DNA of 15,000 nucleotides, from assembly GCA_009760855.2 (NCBI GenBank), contig WPIO01000022.1, positions 4,950,001 through 4,965,000 on the forward strand, in the 5' to 3' direction. Positions 1-7,530 of the stretch are shown one piece after another; position 1 is the first letter of the stretch, and the number at the start of each line of letters is the position of its first letter. The DNA is from Cristatella mucedo. Its lineage: Eukaryota; Bryozoa; Phylactolaemata; Cristatellidae. The position numbers and the translations under genes are program-made. The notes beneath the pieces were generated by a model that worked only from the letters and a program-made list of their open reading frames with translations, was not told the DNA's origin and made no database searches.

Positions 1-196
1 ATAGCGCACTCACAGCCTTAGAGGCTTTCGGTACACATTCGGTAGCCAACAGGCTTCGTCTCACACAACAAAGAGAAAGTGGGAGGCATAGCAGAGTCAG
101 GAGAGCAGTTGAGGTAGTGAGTAGCATGGAAGTAGCAGCTATGGACCGCTGAAAAGGATGAGCCATAGTCGGCAGCAGGAGAGTAGTCGTCGTTGC
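1..196 (-). mobile_element. LINE family B, 3'-end fragment (copy 1)
   Basis: This segment aligns almost base for base with 1999-2195 and with 11066-11270, beginning at the shared CGCACTCACAGCC and running through the shared GTCGTCGTTGC. In the two longer copies the minus strand continues into a reverse-transcriptase C-terminal frame, so this is the 3' untranslated end of the same element with the coding part missing. Homology stops at about 196. The left edge is cut by the window, so the true 3' terminus of this copy is not visible. It is a dead 5'-truncated insertion or a rearranged piece. Confidence 0.8.
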
Positions 197-647
197 AATG
201 CCGCTGTGAGGTCGTCGTTGCGGGACGACGGATGTCGAGCGAGCTCTACTAAGTGCTAGCTCGAGACAGCATGCAAGTAAAAGTTCAGGACTGACTGTCC
301 TCTATCGACTGGCATGTAAGCACTACTGCAGATTGCACCAATATATTCTTGTGAAGGCCAAGTTTAGCTTCTGTACAAAACATTATGTATGTAATCACCG
401 ATGGAGGATGCGCCGATATCAACCGCCAACCGTCTCGCTAGCCGCTCAGAGTTTGGTGACTTGCCAAGTGATCCAAGTGATCGGGGATTACGGCTGATCG
501 CTTCTTTGGCTTCATTGTCAGCTTTGCCAGCACAACTCGGCTCTGCCAGCGTATCTTGTGCAGCGTCTGCTCCAAATCTGTCTGCCGCGTTCAGAGTGAC
601 GAGACGCTGCACATCTGTACAGCCGGGCTTGTCTGTCATGAGCGTCA
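197..647. other. Unassigned interval with unrecognised minus ORF
   Basis: This interval lies between two LINE fragments. An 11-bp word, GTCGTCGTTGC, occurs at 186-196 and again at 211-221. A minus frame (684-364, 106 codons) has a balanced composition and ends in a stretch with RRLAVDIGASSIGDYIHNV, but I recognise no family. The opposite plus frame (401-775) is equally open and is partly LINE-derived at its end. I would not call a gene here. Confidence 0.4.
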
Positions 648-975
648 CAGTTGCCTCACTACACCACTTCTCACCGACTTGCACTGGCTCACAATCAAGC
701 AGCGTATTGAGTTCAAGGTTTTGTCAGTCACTTTTAGGTTTCTTTACTCTCTGGCTTCATCCAGACTACCTATAAGATCTGCTGCCTGACCAGACCAGGC
801 AGCGTACCACCTCTTCTGACTCAAGTCATTTAGCTGTACCTGGAGCCACCATCGGATGCTTTTTTAGACCTTTTCTCCAGTTTCCATGCTCTCAAAGCCT
901 GGAACTCAGTCCCGTCTGACGTCACGATATTCACCAACCAGAAATAATTTAAAAAGAAGCCAAAAACGCAAATTG
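648..975 (+). pseudogene. LINE family A reverse-transcriptase C-terminal fragment, plus
   Basis: The plus strand encodes, with frame changes, the region just downstream of the RT catalytic core in L2/CR1-like LINEs. The readable pieces are TPLLTDLHWLTIKQRIEFKV (about 660-720), then FSSFHALKAWNSVPSDV (about 871-925) and FKKKPKTQI (about 949-975). They match the corresponding parts of the minus-strand copy at 3424-4258 (LLDLHWLPVKQRIDFKVL, FSSYAPEAWNSL, FKKNLKTHLF). Stops such as the TAA at 944-946 and several frame shifts make it a relic. The RT catalytic motif is not present, nor is the recognisable 3' UTR hairpin. Family assignment is from recall of L2/CR1-type RT C-termini. Confidence 0.8.
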
Positions 976-1310
976 GCAAAGCACAGTATCGAACGCCTCA
1001 GCCTAAAACTGCGGAAGCAGCAGCAGCGGCAGCTGACGACAGAGAAAGGCTCCGTCTACTGCGGTCCAAAATCGTGCTCCTCGTTGCATTGCAACTTAAA
1101 CTTAGCTCTCGCTTTGCAACGCTAGCAATGCTCTTGAGACGGTCGCGAAAGAAGCAGCTACAGCTCGCTCTGGGCGACAATTCACTCGAAGCCTTTTAAT
1201 TCCCTTCCGTTGGCTGATAGTGTCACTGCACCGAAGTGTCACGTGTGTCAAAACTTCCGGCAACGTTTCCCCTACGTGCGCGAGGAGGCGTGAACGTAAA
1301 GGATAACGAA
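976..1310. other. Unassigned interval
   Basis: No supported gene. It contains a short CAG-rich run near 1015-1032 and a 13-bp near-perfect palindrome, GTTGCATTGCAAC, at 1083-1095. Open frames on both strands are short and show no coding-like codon pattern. Confidence 0.4.

Positions 1311-1395
<85 letters not shown>
1311..1395. repeat. (GCG)n trinucleotide microsatellite, ~28 units
   Basis: A perfect run of GCG/CGG trinucleotides of about 85 bp. It gives poly-Ala on the plus strand and poly-Arg/Pro on the minus strand in the surrounding frames, so the ORFs crossing it are artefacts. It is uninterrupted, which suggests a recently expanded or unstable array. Confidence 0.97.
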
Positions 1396-1616
1396 GTGCG
1401 AGTTCTAAGCTTAGAGGGAGGAGCTGAGCTAGCGAAGTGCGAAGGCGGTGGGGATAGGGGCTTAGCGAGGGAGAGGGCTAAGCTTAGAGCGAAGAGAGTG
1501 GCGTCAGCATCCGCGAGAATGCGTCCGATTGGCGCGGCTACGACCGATCCAATTTTCTCGAAAAGGAGAAGAGAAGAAAGAGCTAGCTCCAAGTAGGAAA
1601 AGATATCTCAAAAAAC
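1396..1616. other. Purine-rich interval with repeated GCTTAG words
   Basis: The plus strand is G/A-rich and repeats short words such as AAGCTTAGAG, GGGCTTAGCGAGGG and CTAAGCTTAGAGCG. It directly precedes the ~120-bp dispersed repeat starting at 1617. The copy at 6463 is also preceded by a segment with scattered GCTTA words, which hints that this part may belong to the same element. No gene is supported. Confidence 0.4.
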
Positions 1617-1736
1617 GTGCTTACTTAACGTAAATATGAACGCTGGCGACCGTGTTGAACAGTCTGCTAAGGGCATTGTACCCACAGCAGAAACTGCCGA
1701 TGCACTCTATGCATAAACGACGCCACCGTGTTAGCC
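1617..1736 (+). repeat. ~120-bp dispersed repeat, copy A
   Basis: Shares an ordered set of words with 6463-6583 (plus) and with the reverse complement of 6131-6252: TTACTTAACGTAAAT, CGCTGGCGA, TGTTGAACAG, CCCA.AGCAG, AAACGACGCC, TGTTAGC. By eye the identity is about 75-85 percent. Three copies in 5 kb mark a dispersed element. No coding potential and no clear tRNA promoter boxes within this copy. The element class (SINE body, MITE or foldback) is undetermined. Confidence 0.75.
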
Positions 1737-1851
1737 GAGTTCTCTAGCTAAGAATAAAAAGGGAATACTGCTGTATCGCGGTTGAGAGGTCCAAAAACAA
1801 CCTTGGCGGATAGACCTTGCAGTCCGGGTATCTACGGTCAAGCATCACCAG
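1737..1851. other. Short unassigned interval
   Basis: Nothing recognisable. The sequence lies between the dispersed repeat and the 12-bp imperfect tandem repeat. Confidence 0.3.
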
Positions 1852-1921
1852 CGTAGCCGCCATAGCAGCCACCATCGAAGCCATCATCGCAGCCGCCATC
1901 GCAGCCACCATCGCAGCCACA
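1852..1921. repeat. Imperfect 12-bp tandem repeat (GCAGCCACCATC)n
   Basis: About six units of a degenerate 12-mer built from GCC/ATC trinucleotides (GCAGCCACCATC, GCAGCCGCCATC and variants). It abuts the 3' terminus of LINE family B copy 2 and may have grown from, or served as, its insertion-site or tail sequence. Confidence 0.8.
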
Positions 1922-1925
1922 ATGA

Positions 1926-2535
1926 AATGTAATGTATCTCCGTCTGTAACTCCACAAAGTCATCAAGACAATGTGCGTGTTACGCAGGAGAGTTTTGTAT
2001 AGCGCACTCACAGCCTAAGCGGCTTTCGGTACGCATTCGCTAGCCAACAGACTTCGTCTCACACAACAAAGAGAAAGTTGAAAGCATAGCAGAGTCAGGA
2101 GAGCAGTTGAGGTAGTGAGTAGCATAGAAGTAGCAGCTCAGGACCGCTGAAAAGGTTGTTCCATAGTCGGCAGTAGGAGAGTAGTTGTCGTTGCGTAAGA
2201 ATTGTGGAAGCGAGTTCCACAGTCTAGGACCTGCAGAGCTAAAGCTTCTGTCACCAACTGTCTTTAAGCGGAGGAATGGGACAGCTAATTTATTGTCCAC
2301 ACAGGAACTGAGGGCGCGAAGAGGCTGAAACTGATGCAGCAGTTCAGCTAGGTACGAAGGAGCCAAGCCGTGGCGGGCCTTGTGGGTCAGCGTAAGAACT
2401 TTGCTCTGTATCCTTTGCTCAACCGGCAACCATCCTAGCTCTTTCAGCAAAGGAGACACGTGCTCAAACCGCTGGGACTGCGAAGACTAGCCTTGCAGCC
2501 ATATTCATAGTCCGCTGCAGTGGCATAATAACTCG
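1926..2535 (-). pseudogene. LINE family B 3' half-fragment (copy 2), RT C-terminus
   Basis: The minus strand carries, from 2459 down to 2040, an open frame with SPLLKELGWLPVEQRIQSKV, then ARHGLAPSYLAELLHQF and VGDRSFSSAGPRLWNSLPQF. This is the typical C-terminal RT region of L2/CR1-like LINEs. Further 5' (about 2535-2462), LQRTMNMAARLVF matches the usual QRVQNAAARLV segment but sits in another frame, so one frameshift separates them. The 3' UTR occupies about 2040-1926 and ends near a sequence also present at 8347 and 11002 (GTAACTCCACAAAG and surroundings). Catalytic RT motifs and the endonuclease are absent, so the copy is non-autonomous. Confidence 0.88.
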
Positions 2536-2864
2536 CAGCAATACTAGCTGCACACAGGATTGACGTTTCTTTGAGCGATTTCGCCATGTCGCCTCGAAGG
2601 TATTGTTGAGCAGCGCAAAGCAACCCTAGTCGTTGTACGCCGCCATGCTGGCGTTGCTCTCCACTCGCTGCATAATCACTTGCCTGCTGGTTTCAGTGGT
2701 TCGCGACTCATGTCATGCAGTATCCCTGGGTGAGTACCTCCTAAAGCGTCGCCAGGAACGTGTGCGAGTGATGATAATGCGATGCTAGGGCATTCTCATG
2801 CAACTCCTGACTGCCACTCTACTGAATGACTCTGTGGATTGCAGAACTATAGAACCTGACTAGA
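2536..2864. other. Unassigned interval
   Basis: No gene or known repeat recognised. A donor-like CTGG|GTGAGT occurs near 2728-2735, but no coding frame leads into it. Confidence 0.35.
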
Positions 2865-3131
2865 GCTTATTTATTGATGACAGCTTTTAGTGAGTTCCTG
2901 TGATTCTTCCTTTATGTGCTTATACTGCTGACACTGTTGCATGCTGCCATTAAGCACACTTGCATGATGACCCTGGGCACATCGCTCCTAAGCATGCTAT
3001 TCTTGTTGTTTATCGAGCAAGCTGCCACTAACCATTCGAACGTGCTTCCTTTGCAGCAAATTTAAAGTGCCCCGAAATGGATTGAGTTCTCTGAGGGCGC
3101 TATATCAAATATATTATTATTACAATTATTG
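2865..3131 (+). mobile_element. LINE family A 3' UTR, plus copy
   Basis: Matches the reverse complement of 3424-3690 in order: the ACAGCWTTTAGTG block, the RTTCKTCCTT block, GCTGACACTGT, GCATGCTGCCA, and the GTTGTTTATC region. It ends in a 3' hairpin, AAAGTGCCC (3064-3072) against GGGCGCT (3095-3101), followed by an ATTATTATTA tail. The hairpin plus short tandem tail is typical of L2-type LINE 3' ends. The coding region is missing (5' truncation). Confidence 0.85.
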
Positions 3132-3423
3132 TTATTCTGGGCGGTTCAGAGCAAAGCCTGAGCGGCCAGACGTTTAGCACATCCGGTGGTTCCACCGCCG
3201 GCCGTCGAGATCTTTTTTAGCCGCTAGGAGACAGGAAGACCTGCTTCAAGCATGGTCACAGCATACCAGTAACCCGTAGGACAAGCTAAAAGAAAACGCG
3301 TCAAAATGTGAGGAACCTCGGTAAAAGGAATTGTGCGTGCACGTGTGTGTACGTTTGTAAATGTGTGCGTGCTTGCACGAACTCGTTGACGTCGAGACGT
3401 TGACCCCGCGACGTTTAGGACAG
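3132..3423. other. Spacer between two inverted LINE 3' ends
   Basis: About 290 bp lying between tail-to-tail LINE family A copies. It contains a TG-rich patch (about 3330-3375). The short open frames on the minus strand show no recognisable protein. Confidence 0.4.
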
Positions 3424-4258
3424 ACAATAATAATAATATAATGCTGCAATTGGAAATGCAATTGAACGGTGAATAATATCATGCTTGATAAACAACATGA
3501 ATAACATGGTTAGGGTTGACATGCACAGGGTCAGCATGCAAATGTGGTTAGTGGCAGCATGCACAGTGTCAGCACGCAGACGCACATGAAGGACGAATCC
3601 CAGGGACCCACTAAATGCTGTCCTAAATAGATGTGTTTTTAAGTTCTTTTTAAATGCCGTCAAGTCAGGGGATGTTCTGACGCAATTCGAGAGGGAGTTC
3701 CAGGCTTCGGGAGCATACGAACTAAAGGCACGGTCTCCAAAGAATTTGAGGTTTGTACGAGGTATTTGTAGACTGCTGGATTCCAAAAATCGGGTGGTAC
3801 GATGTGTGGCCTGGTGGGGGAGTAGATCTGAGAGATAGGCTGGAGCCAAAGAATGAAGTGAACTAAAAGTGAGCCACAAAACCTTGAAGTCAATCCGTTG
3901 CTTGACTGGTAGCCAGTGCAGGTCTAGCAGAGTCTGCAGAGTTTTGCACCAGCTGCAATCGCCTGATCGCACATGCCGGTAGGCCAGTAAGCAGTGAGTT
4001 GCAGAAGTCAAGACGGGACGTAACGAATGCACGGACCAACTTGGACGTGGTTTCCTTATCTAAACAAGCCCGAATTTTAGCAATGTTATGAAGCTGAAAA
4101 TAGGCAGATTTGACTGTGGAGCTGATATGGTCGTCTAACAAGAGGTCTCTTTGGAACATGACACCTAGATTTCGAGCTGATTCAACAGGAGATATCCTGG
4201 CAGAGCCAATTTTGACCGTCAGCCTTTCCAATTTCCGAATCGCACTGGGTTTGCCCAT
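3424..4258 (-). pseudogene. LINE family A, RT C-terminal region plus 3' UTR, minus
   Basis: The longest LINE relic in the window. The minus strand starts at 4258 with SARNLGVMFQRDLLLDDHIS, then SRLDFCNSLLTGLPACAIRR and LQLVQNSA (4258-3890). After a frameshift it continues LLDLHWLPVKQRIDFKVLWL, FGDRAFSSYAPEAWNSL and FKKNLKTHLF (about 3950-3610). This is the thumb/C-terminal part of an L2/CR1-like reverse transcriptase, lying after the catalytic Asp motif, which is not present. The 3' UTR (about 3600-3424) carries a 38-bp duplication and ends in an ATTATTATT tail. At least one frameshift and the 5' truncation make it inactive. Confidence 0.92.
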
Positions 4259-4268
4259 AACTAGTAAG

Positions 4269-4327
4269 TAAGTTGTGCGTGCGTGCGTGCGGGCGTGCGA
4301 GTGCGCGTGCGTGCGTGTGCTTGTGTG
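4269..4327. repeat. Degenerate (GTGC)n / TG-rich microsatellite
   Basis: About 60 bp of GTGC tetranucleotides with substitutions, ending in TGTGCTTGTGTGG. It adjoins the 5' truncation point of the LINE relic. Confidence 0.9.
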
Positions 4328-4495
4328 GCCGGAGGGTGACCTCGCAGCGGCGGGACGCCCCGGCGGCGGCCGCCAGAGCGGTGCGGACCGGTCGAGCTGC
4401 GGCGGCCGCAGCCTCAGCTGCCTGAGGCCCGCAGCGGCGGCGGCCGGCTAGGATCCTTTCGGCGACCCGCCGAGAAGCAAATGAGAGAGTAATCC
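4328..4495. other. GC-rich, CGG-rich patch
   Basis: Dense in CGG/GCC triplets and CpG, unlike the AT-rich flanks. The frames across it are Ala/Arg-rich and look like composition artefacts. No promoter element was recognised. Confidence 0.5.
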
Positions 4496-4498
4496 AAC

Positions 4499-4738
4499 TT
4501 AAAGCCAACGCGGCGTGGGAACTTCGTGCTCCGTCAGGAAGATACCCGAGCTATCCCCGATAGCGATCTGAGAGGGACGCCGAGACGCACGGGCGAGCTG
4601 AGCTTCTAATTGCATAACGCAAAGCCAATCCTCCGTGTGAGTGGACAGTTGCGTCAAGATCCTAGAAACTTGCCCTTTGAGAATCTTTGCAGGAACAAGA
4701 GCTGCCGGTCGATTAGCGGAGAGAATTATAGAATCGAG
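4499..4738 (-). CDS. Unrecognised ORF, possible terminal exon
   Basis: The minus strand has an acceptor-like GGCTCCCGGTTCTCAG ending at about 4739. It is followed by an open frame of about 80 codons to a TAA near 4499. The product has balanced composition (…SIILSANRPAALVPAK…, …ILTQLSTHTEDWLCVMQLEA…, ending PTPRWL) with few low-complexity stretches. The frame has no ATG near its start, so it would have to be a spliced exon. I recognise no domain. It could be a chance frame or part of an unrecognised transposon. Confidence 0.22.
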   Translation of the reverse strand, partial: LDSIILSANRPAALVPAKILKGQVSRILTQLSTHTEDWLCVMQLEAQLARASRRPSQIAIGDSSGIFLTEHEVPTPRWL

Positions 4739-4904
4739 AACTGAGAACCGGGAGCCCTCCTCCTTTTTTAACACTCACAATTGCTTTAACGTCGTAGTAT
4801 GACTATAAATATCCCACTAAGGGCTCTATACAGACATAACGTCGGGTGACTTTGGCGGACGGACTAACTAACTTACTAACCAGTAAACCTAGCTCATCAT
4901 TGGG

Positions 4905-5035
4905 GTATATGTAAATGCATATTATATATAATAAATACACACATATATCATACTTAATATAGAAATATAATATATATATATATAATTATATTGTACATAA
5001 TTATACATAATAAATAAATAAATATATATATATCC
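4905..5035. repeat. AT-rich low-complexity block
   Basis: TA dinucleotide runs and TAAA tetranucleotides interspersed, with very little G or C. No gene. Confidence 0.9.
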
Positions 5036-5236
5036 GAGCAGCTCACTGTCTGTGGGCTCGCTTCTCTGAGTCATAATAGACGTAGATTACACGTTTATTA
5101 TGTCACTCCCAGAAGTACTGGTCGTGGAAGTCAATGCTGCACCGTCTTGCCACGTGGCACAAGTGCGCCATCTTTCGGCGTGACGGATGGAAGGATGCAC
5201 TTTCTCGCTTTTATTAGTAGAGATAATATACACATA
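5036..5236. other. Unassigned interval between AT-rich arrays
   Basis: About 200 bp of mixed composition. No recognised gene or element. Confidence 0.35.
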
Positions 5237-5242
5237 TAAATA

Positions 5243-5329
<87 letters not shown>

Positions 5330-5350
5330 ATATATATATATATACATATA
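5237..5350. repeat. (TAAA)n microsatellite with (TA)n end
   Basis: An essentially perfect TAAA array of about 90 bp, followed by (TA)n. The minus-strand frame over it encodes an FIYL repeat that is purely a by-product of the array. Confidence 0.97.
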
Positions 5351-5394
5351 TTCTTAAGGTCTTATATCGCTCATTGCCTAGAGCTCAACTTAAC

Positions 5395-5573
5395 TCAAGT
5401 GCATGCTGACCCTGTGCATGTCACCCCTAATCAAGTTATTCTTGTTGATTGTTGAGCAGGCTACCACTAACCATTTGATCGTGTTTCCTTTGCAGCAAAT
5501 GTAAAGCGCCTAGAAAGAGATCGAGTTCTCTGAGGGCGCTTTATCAAGTGCATTATTATTATCATTAAGTGCT
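5395..5573 (+). mobile_element. LINE family A 3' UTR, second plus copy
   Basis: Begins with GCATGCTGACCCTGTGCATG, the same word as in the minus copy near 3540-3521, and follows the plus copy at 2940-3131 through the CCACTAACCATT and TTTCCTTTGCAGCAAAT words. It ends with a perfect 8-bp 3' hairpin, AAAGCGCC (5503-5510) with GGCGCTTT (5535-5542), then an ATTATTATTATC tail. Only the last ~180 bp of the element were inserted. Confidence 0.87.
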
Positions 5574-5939
5574 AAGGTTAAAATCGCTGCCTATTGCACG
5601 ACTTCGGCTTTTACGGTGTTCAGGCATGGATTCTCGCATAACCGGCTCCTAGCCATTATAATTCTGGAACGGCGAATAATGAATATATTGGCAGTCATAA
5701 TCTGGCCGATTTAGCATGCCGCCGTTTTGTTAGCGTTGGCGGCCAGACCTGATTGGCTAATGGACTGAGCACGGAGTGGGAAGCAATTCAGCGCCTTGTG
5801 ATGCCTTGGGTTTCGCCTCAGCGGCATGTATGCGCCAAGGAGCACGCGCTCTGCGTGCAATCCTGCCAAGGTTAAAGGTTAAAGAGCAGTGGCATGCTGC
5901 CGGAGGCCGACTGCCGAGTCGCTGTTAAAAAAATATGCA
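5574..5939. other. Unassigned interval
   Basis: No supported gene. Contains CCAAT-like and GGTTAAAGGTTAAAG words (about 5871-5885) but no coherent promoter or coding frame. Confidence 0.35.
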
Positions 5940-6060
5940 TCATTTGCGTAGCGTCCTAAGGGAACTTCTGTCTCCCCGGGAGCTTTACGTGCGTGCAGCC
6001 GGGCTCGAGCCCACGACCCCGGTCGTTAATAAGGCAAGCACCTTATCCATGTGCCAAACC
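5940..6060 (-). mobile_element. tRNA-derived SINE-like unit S1
   Basis: On the minus strand an A-box-like TGGCACATGGAT (6057-6046) is followed about 35 nt later by a B-box-like GGGCTCGAGCC (6012-6002). The words between and around them (GATAAGGTGCTTGCC, ACGACCGGGGTCGTGGG) resemble an intact T-arm and an anticodon region. It does not fold as a clean functional tRNA and is followed by unrelated sequence, as expected for a SINE head. It shares GTAAGGTG, ACGACC and CGTGGG words with unit S2 at 6938-7000. Confidence 0.6.
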
Positions 6061-6061
6061 C

Positions 6062-6072
6062 GGGGGGGGGGG
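6062..6072 (+). repeat. Poly-G run (11 nt)
   Basis: An 11-base G homopolymer joining the SINE-like unit to GCGCGCG. Short homopolymer; length may be uncertain by sequencing error. Confidence 0.9.
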
Positions 6073-6130
6073 CGCGCGAATAGAGCACGCCGTACCGCAC
6101 ACTTTGTAGTGACCAAGTACAGCACGTGTC

Positions 6131-6252
6131 CGTGCAGCCAAAACGGTGTCGTTCGTCCACACAGCGATGTCAGATCTGCTATGGGCAGAGTGCTAAAAGC
6201 AGGTTGTTCAACATGGTCGCCAGCGTATGTTTATATTTGCGTTAAATAAACA
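6131..6252 (-). repeat. ~120-bp dispersed repeat, copy B (left inverted arm)
   Basis: Its reverse complement reads through the same words as copies A and C: CGCTGGCGACCATGTTGAAC, TGCCCATAGCAG, ACGAACGACACCG. It lies inverted relative to copy C with 210 bp between them, so the pair can form a long imperfect stem. Confidence 0.8.
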
Positions 6253-6269
6253 CATTTTTATATATCTCC

Positions 6270-6425
6270 TTAGCTTACGGCTTATGAATTTGGGTTTATT
6301 GTTTAGTGGTGGTATGATTTGGTGTTTACGGCTTACTGTTAAACGGTTAGATTTTGTATTTTTTGGGGGGTTGGAAGTTTTGGGCTTGGAGCTTAGGTCT
6401 CAAGGTTTGGGATTTAGTACTTAGG
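6270..6425 (+). repeat. G/T-rich strand-asymmetric block
   Basis: The plus strand is strongly depleted in C and repeats short words: GCTTACGGCTTA, GGTTAG, TTTGGG, AGCTTAGG, GGTTTGGG, ACTTAGG. It resembles heavily degenerated telomere-like or minisatellite sequence. It lies entirely between the two inverted arms at 6131-6252 and 6463-6583. The frames over it are not coding-like. Confidence 0.6.
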
Positions 6426-6462
6426 TACACGAGAAAAACGCTAAGCGGAAAAGACGAATAAG

Positions 6463-6583
6463 GCGTATTTACTTAACGTAAAATGTAAATATACGCTGGC
6501 GAACATGTTGAACAGCCTCTTACAAGCACTGTGCCCATAGCAGATAGGACATTGCTGCATGAACAAACGACGCCGTGTTAGCT
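6463..6583 (+). repeat. ~120-bp dispersed repeat, copy C (right inverted arm)
   Basis: Starts with GTATTTACTTAACGTAAAAT and continues with CGCTGGCGAACATGTTGAAC, TGCCCATAGCAG and AAACGACGCCGTGTTAGC. It is the inverted counterpart of copy B and is co-oriented with copy A at 1617. Confidence 0.8.
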
Positions 6584-6696
6584 GGTCCATGGATACGAAT
6601 TTCTTGGTTTACGAGCCGTAAATGAAAGCTTTTGAGGACTGCGAAATCGAGAAGCACTGGTCAGCAAGTTCTAGCATTGGCGCAGCAAGTATCTAA

Positions 6697-6765
6697 ACTC
6701 TCTCTCTCATTTTAACTCCGTCTCTCCATCTCTCCGTCCTTGCATCCGTCCGTCTGTGCAACCGC
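6697..6765. repeat. Degenerate CT-rich tract
   Basis: Pyrimidine-rich, with TCTCTCTCTC followed by TCCGTC/TCCATC words. Low complexity. No coding frame. Confidence 0.6.
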
Positions 6766-6829
6766 CTGCACGCGGCGTCCATCTTTGGCCGTATATGGGT
6801 AATCGAGAGGTGAGTGTCCGAGAAAAGTA

Positions 6830-7005
6830 ATGGTGAGCTGATTCAACGATTTCATTTATTTAGTGGCAGAAGAGCCTTAACGGCTATCGCCAAGCTATCA
6901 CCAGCGCATGCAGTGGAAAATAAAGGATCGCCCATTGCAGGACTCAAACCCACGGCCGGGGTCGTGAGGAGCGAGCACACCTTACCTCCTGGGTGAAGAC
7001 TGCTC
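6830..7005 (-). mobile_element. tRNA-derived SINE-like unit S2
   Basis: The minus strand has a good B-box-like GGTTTGAGTCC (6950-6940), preceded by GGTAAGGTGTGCTCGC and ACGACCCCGGCCGTGG, words shared with S1. The A-box is degenerate. Downstream on the minus strand the unit runs to an A-rich stretch, AAATAAATGAAAT (about 6862-6850), that could be its tail. The boundaries are not firmly defined. Confidence 0.55.
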
Positions 7006-7163
7006 CATTTTCTGAGAACTTTGCCGATGCGCGCAGAGCCTTTTTCTCTGTCAGGGACGCAGGCTCTAAAATTCTCGAAATCAATTTGGCCACATGGTTA
7101 ATTTTGGCTGTGGACATCTCTGATTGACCGCGACGTAGAGGAAACAGGATTCAATACTTAAAA
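7006..7163. other. Unassigned interval
   Basis: No recognised feature. It would lie just downstream of the poly(A) signal of the candidate minus-strand gene. Confidence 0.3.
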
Positions 7164-7361
7164 CTAAAATTTTATTAAAGCCCGCTCATTTCTTTTGGAC
7201 TTCGGGGTTTCACGAGCTTGTGCCTCAAGGGCAGTGACTTTAGTGCGTTCCACGCAGCATCTGATTGCAGCGATGCTAACACTGACAACTAATATATATT
7301 TTTTGGAGAGTTTATCACTCACTAGGTCCATCGTATTCTCAATTTTGGCAAGATTTACCAC
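7164..7361 (-). other. Open minus frame downstream of candidate gene
   Basis: A 65-codon frame with natural composition (KKYILVVSVSIAAIRCC, ending RNERALIKF). It has no ATG at its upstream end and an in-frame TGA just before. It could be an alternative 3' exon (acceptor-like TTAGTTGTCAG at about 7287) or untranslated sequence. Confidence 0.2.
7171..7176 (-). promoter_or_regulatory. AATAAA polyadenylation signal, minus strand
   Basis: A canonical AATAAA on the minus strand, about 355 nt after the TAG-type end of the candidate minus gene at 7531. The hexamer is common by chance in AT-rich DNA, so its value comes only from its position. Confidence 0.3.
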
Positions 7362-7530
7362 TCACTGAATTTCCCAAGCTGCTATGAAAGCTCATGAAGC
7401 AACCGGAATGGGCTCGTTTCATCGAATATTGTGCCCAAAATACGAGAATCAGCTCAATGAATCAGTACCTACAACTCCTTAGGGACACATGCATGCTTTT
7501 TAACAGCGAATTTATACGCGAAAGATTCCT

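Noticed and set aside
1236-1596. ORFs with poly-Ala or poly-Arg across 1311-1395
   Set aside because: They are translations of the GCG microsatellite and lack any non-repetitive coding evidence.
4182-4508. Ala/Arg/His-rich minus ORF
   Set aside because: It spans the GTGC array and a CGG-rich patch and has no independent support.
5087-5347. Minus ORF with FIYL repeats resembling a membrane protein
   Set aside because: It is a direct reading of the TAAA array.
6000-6060. A functional tRNA gene
   Set aside because: A- and B-box-like words are present, but a consistent cloverleaf with paired acceptor stem is not. A SINE head explains it better.
5935-6249. 104-codon plus ORF
   Set aside because: It lies across the SINE-like unit, the poly-G run and the inverted repeat arm, all in the antisense direction.
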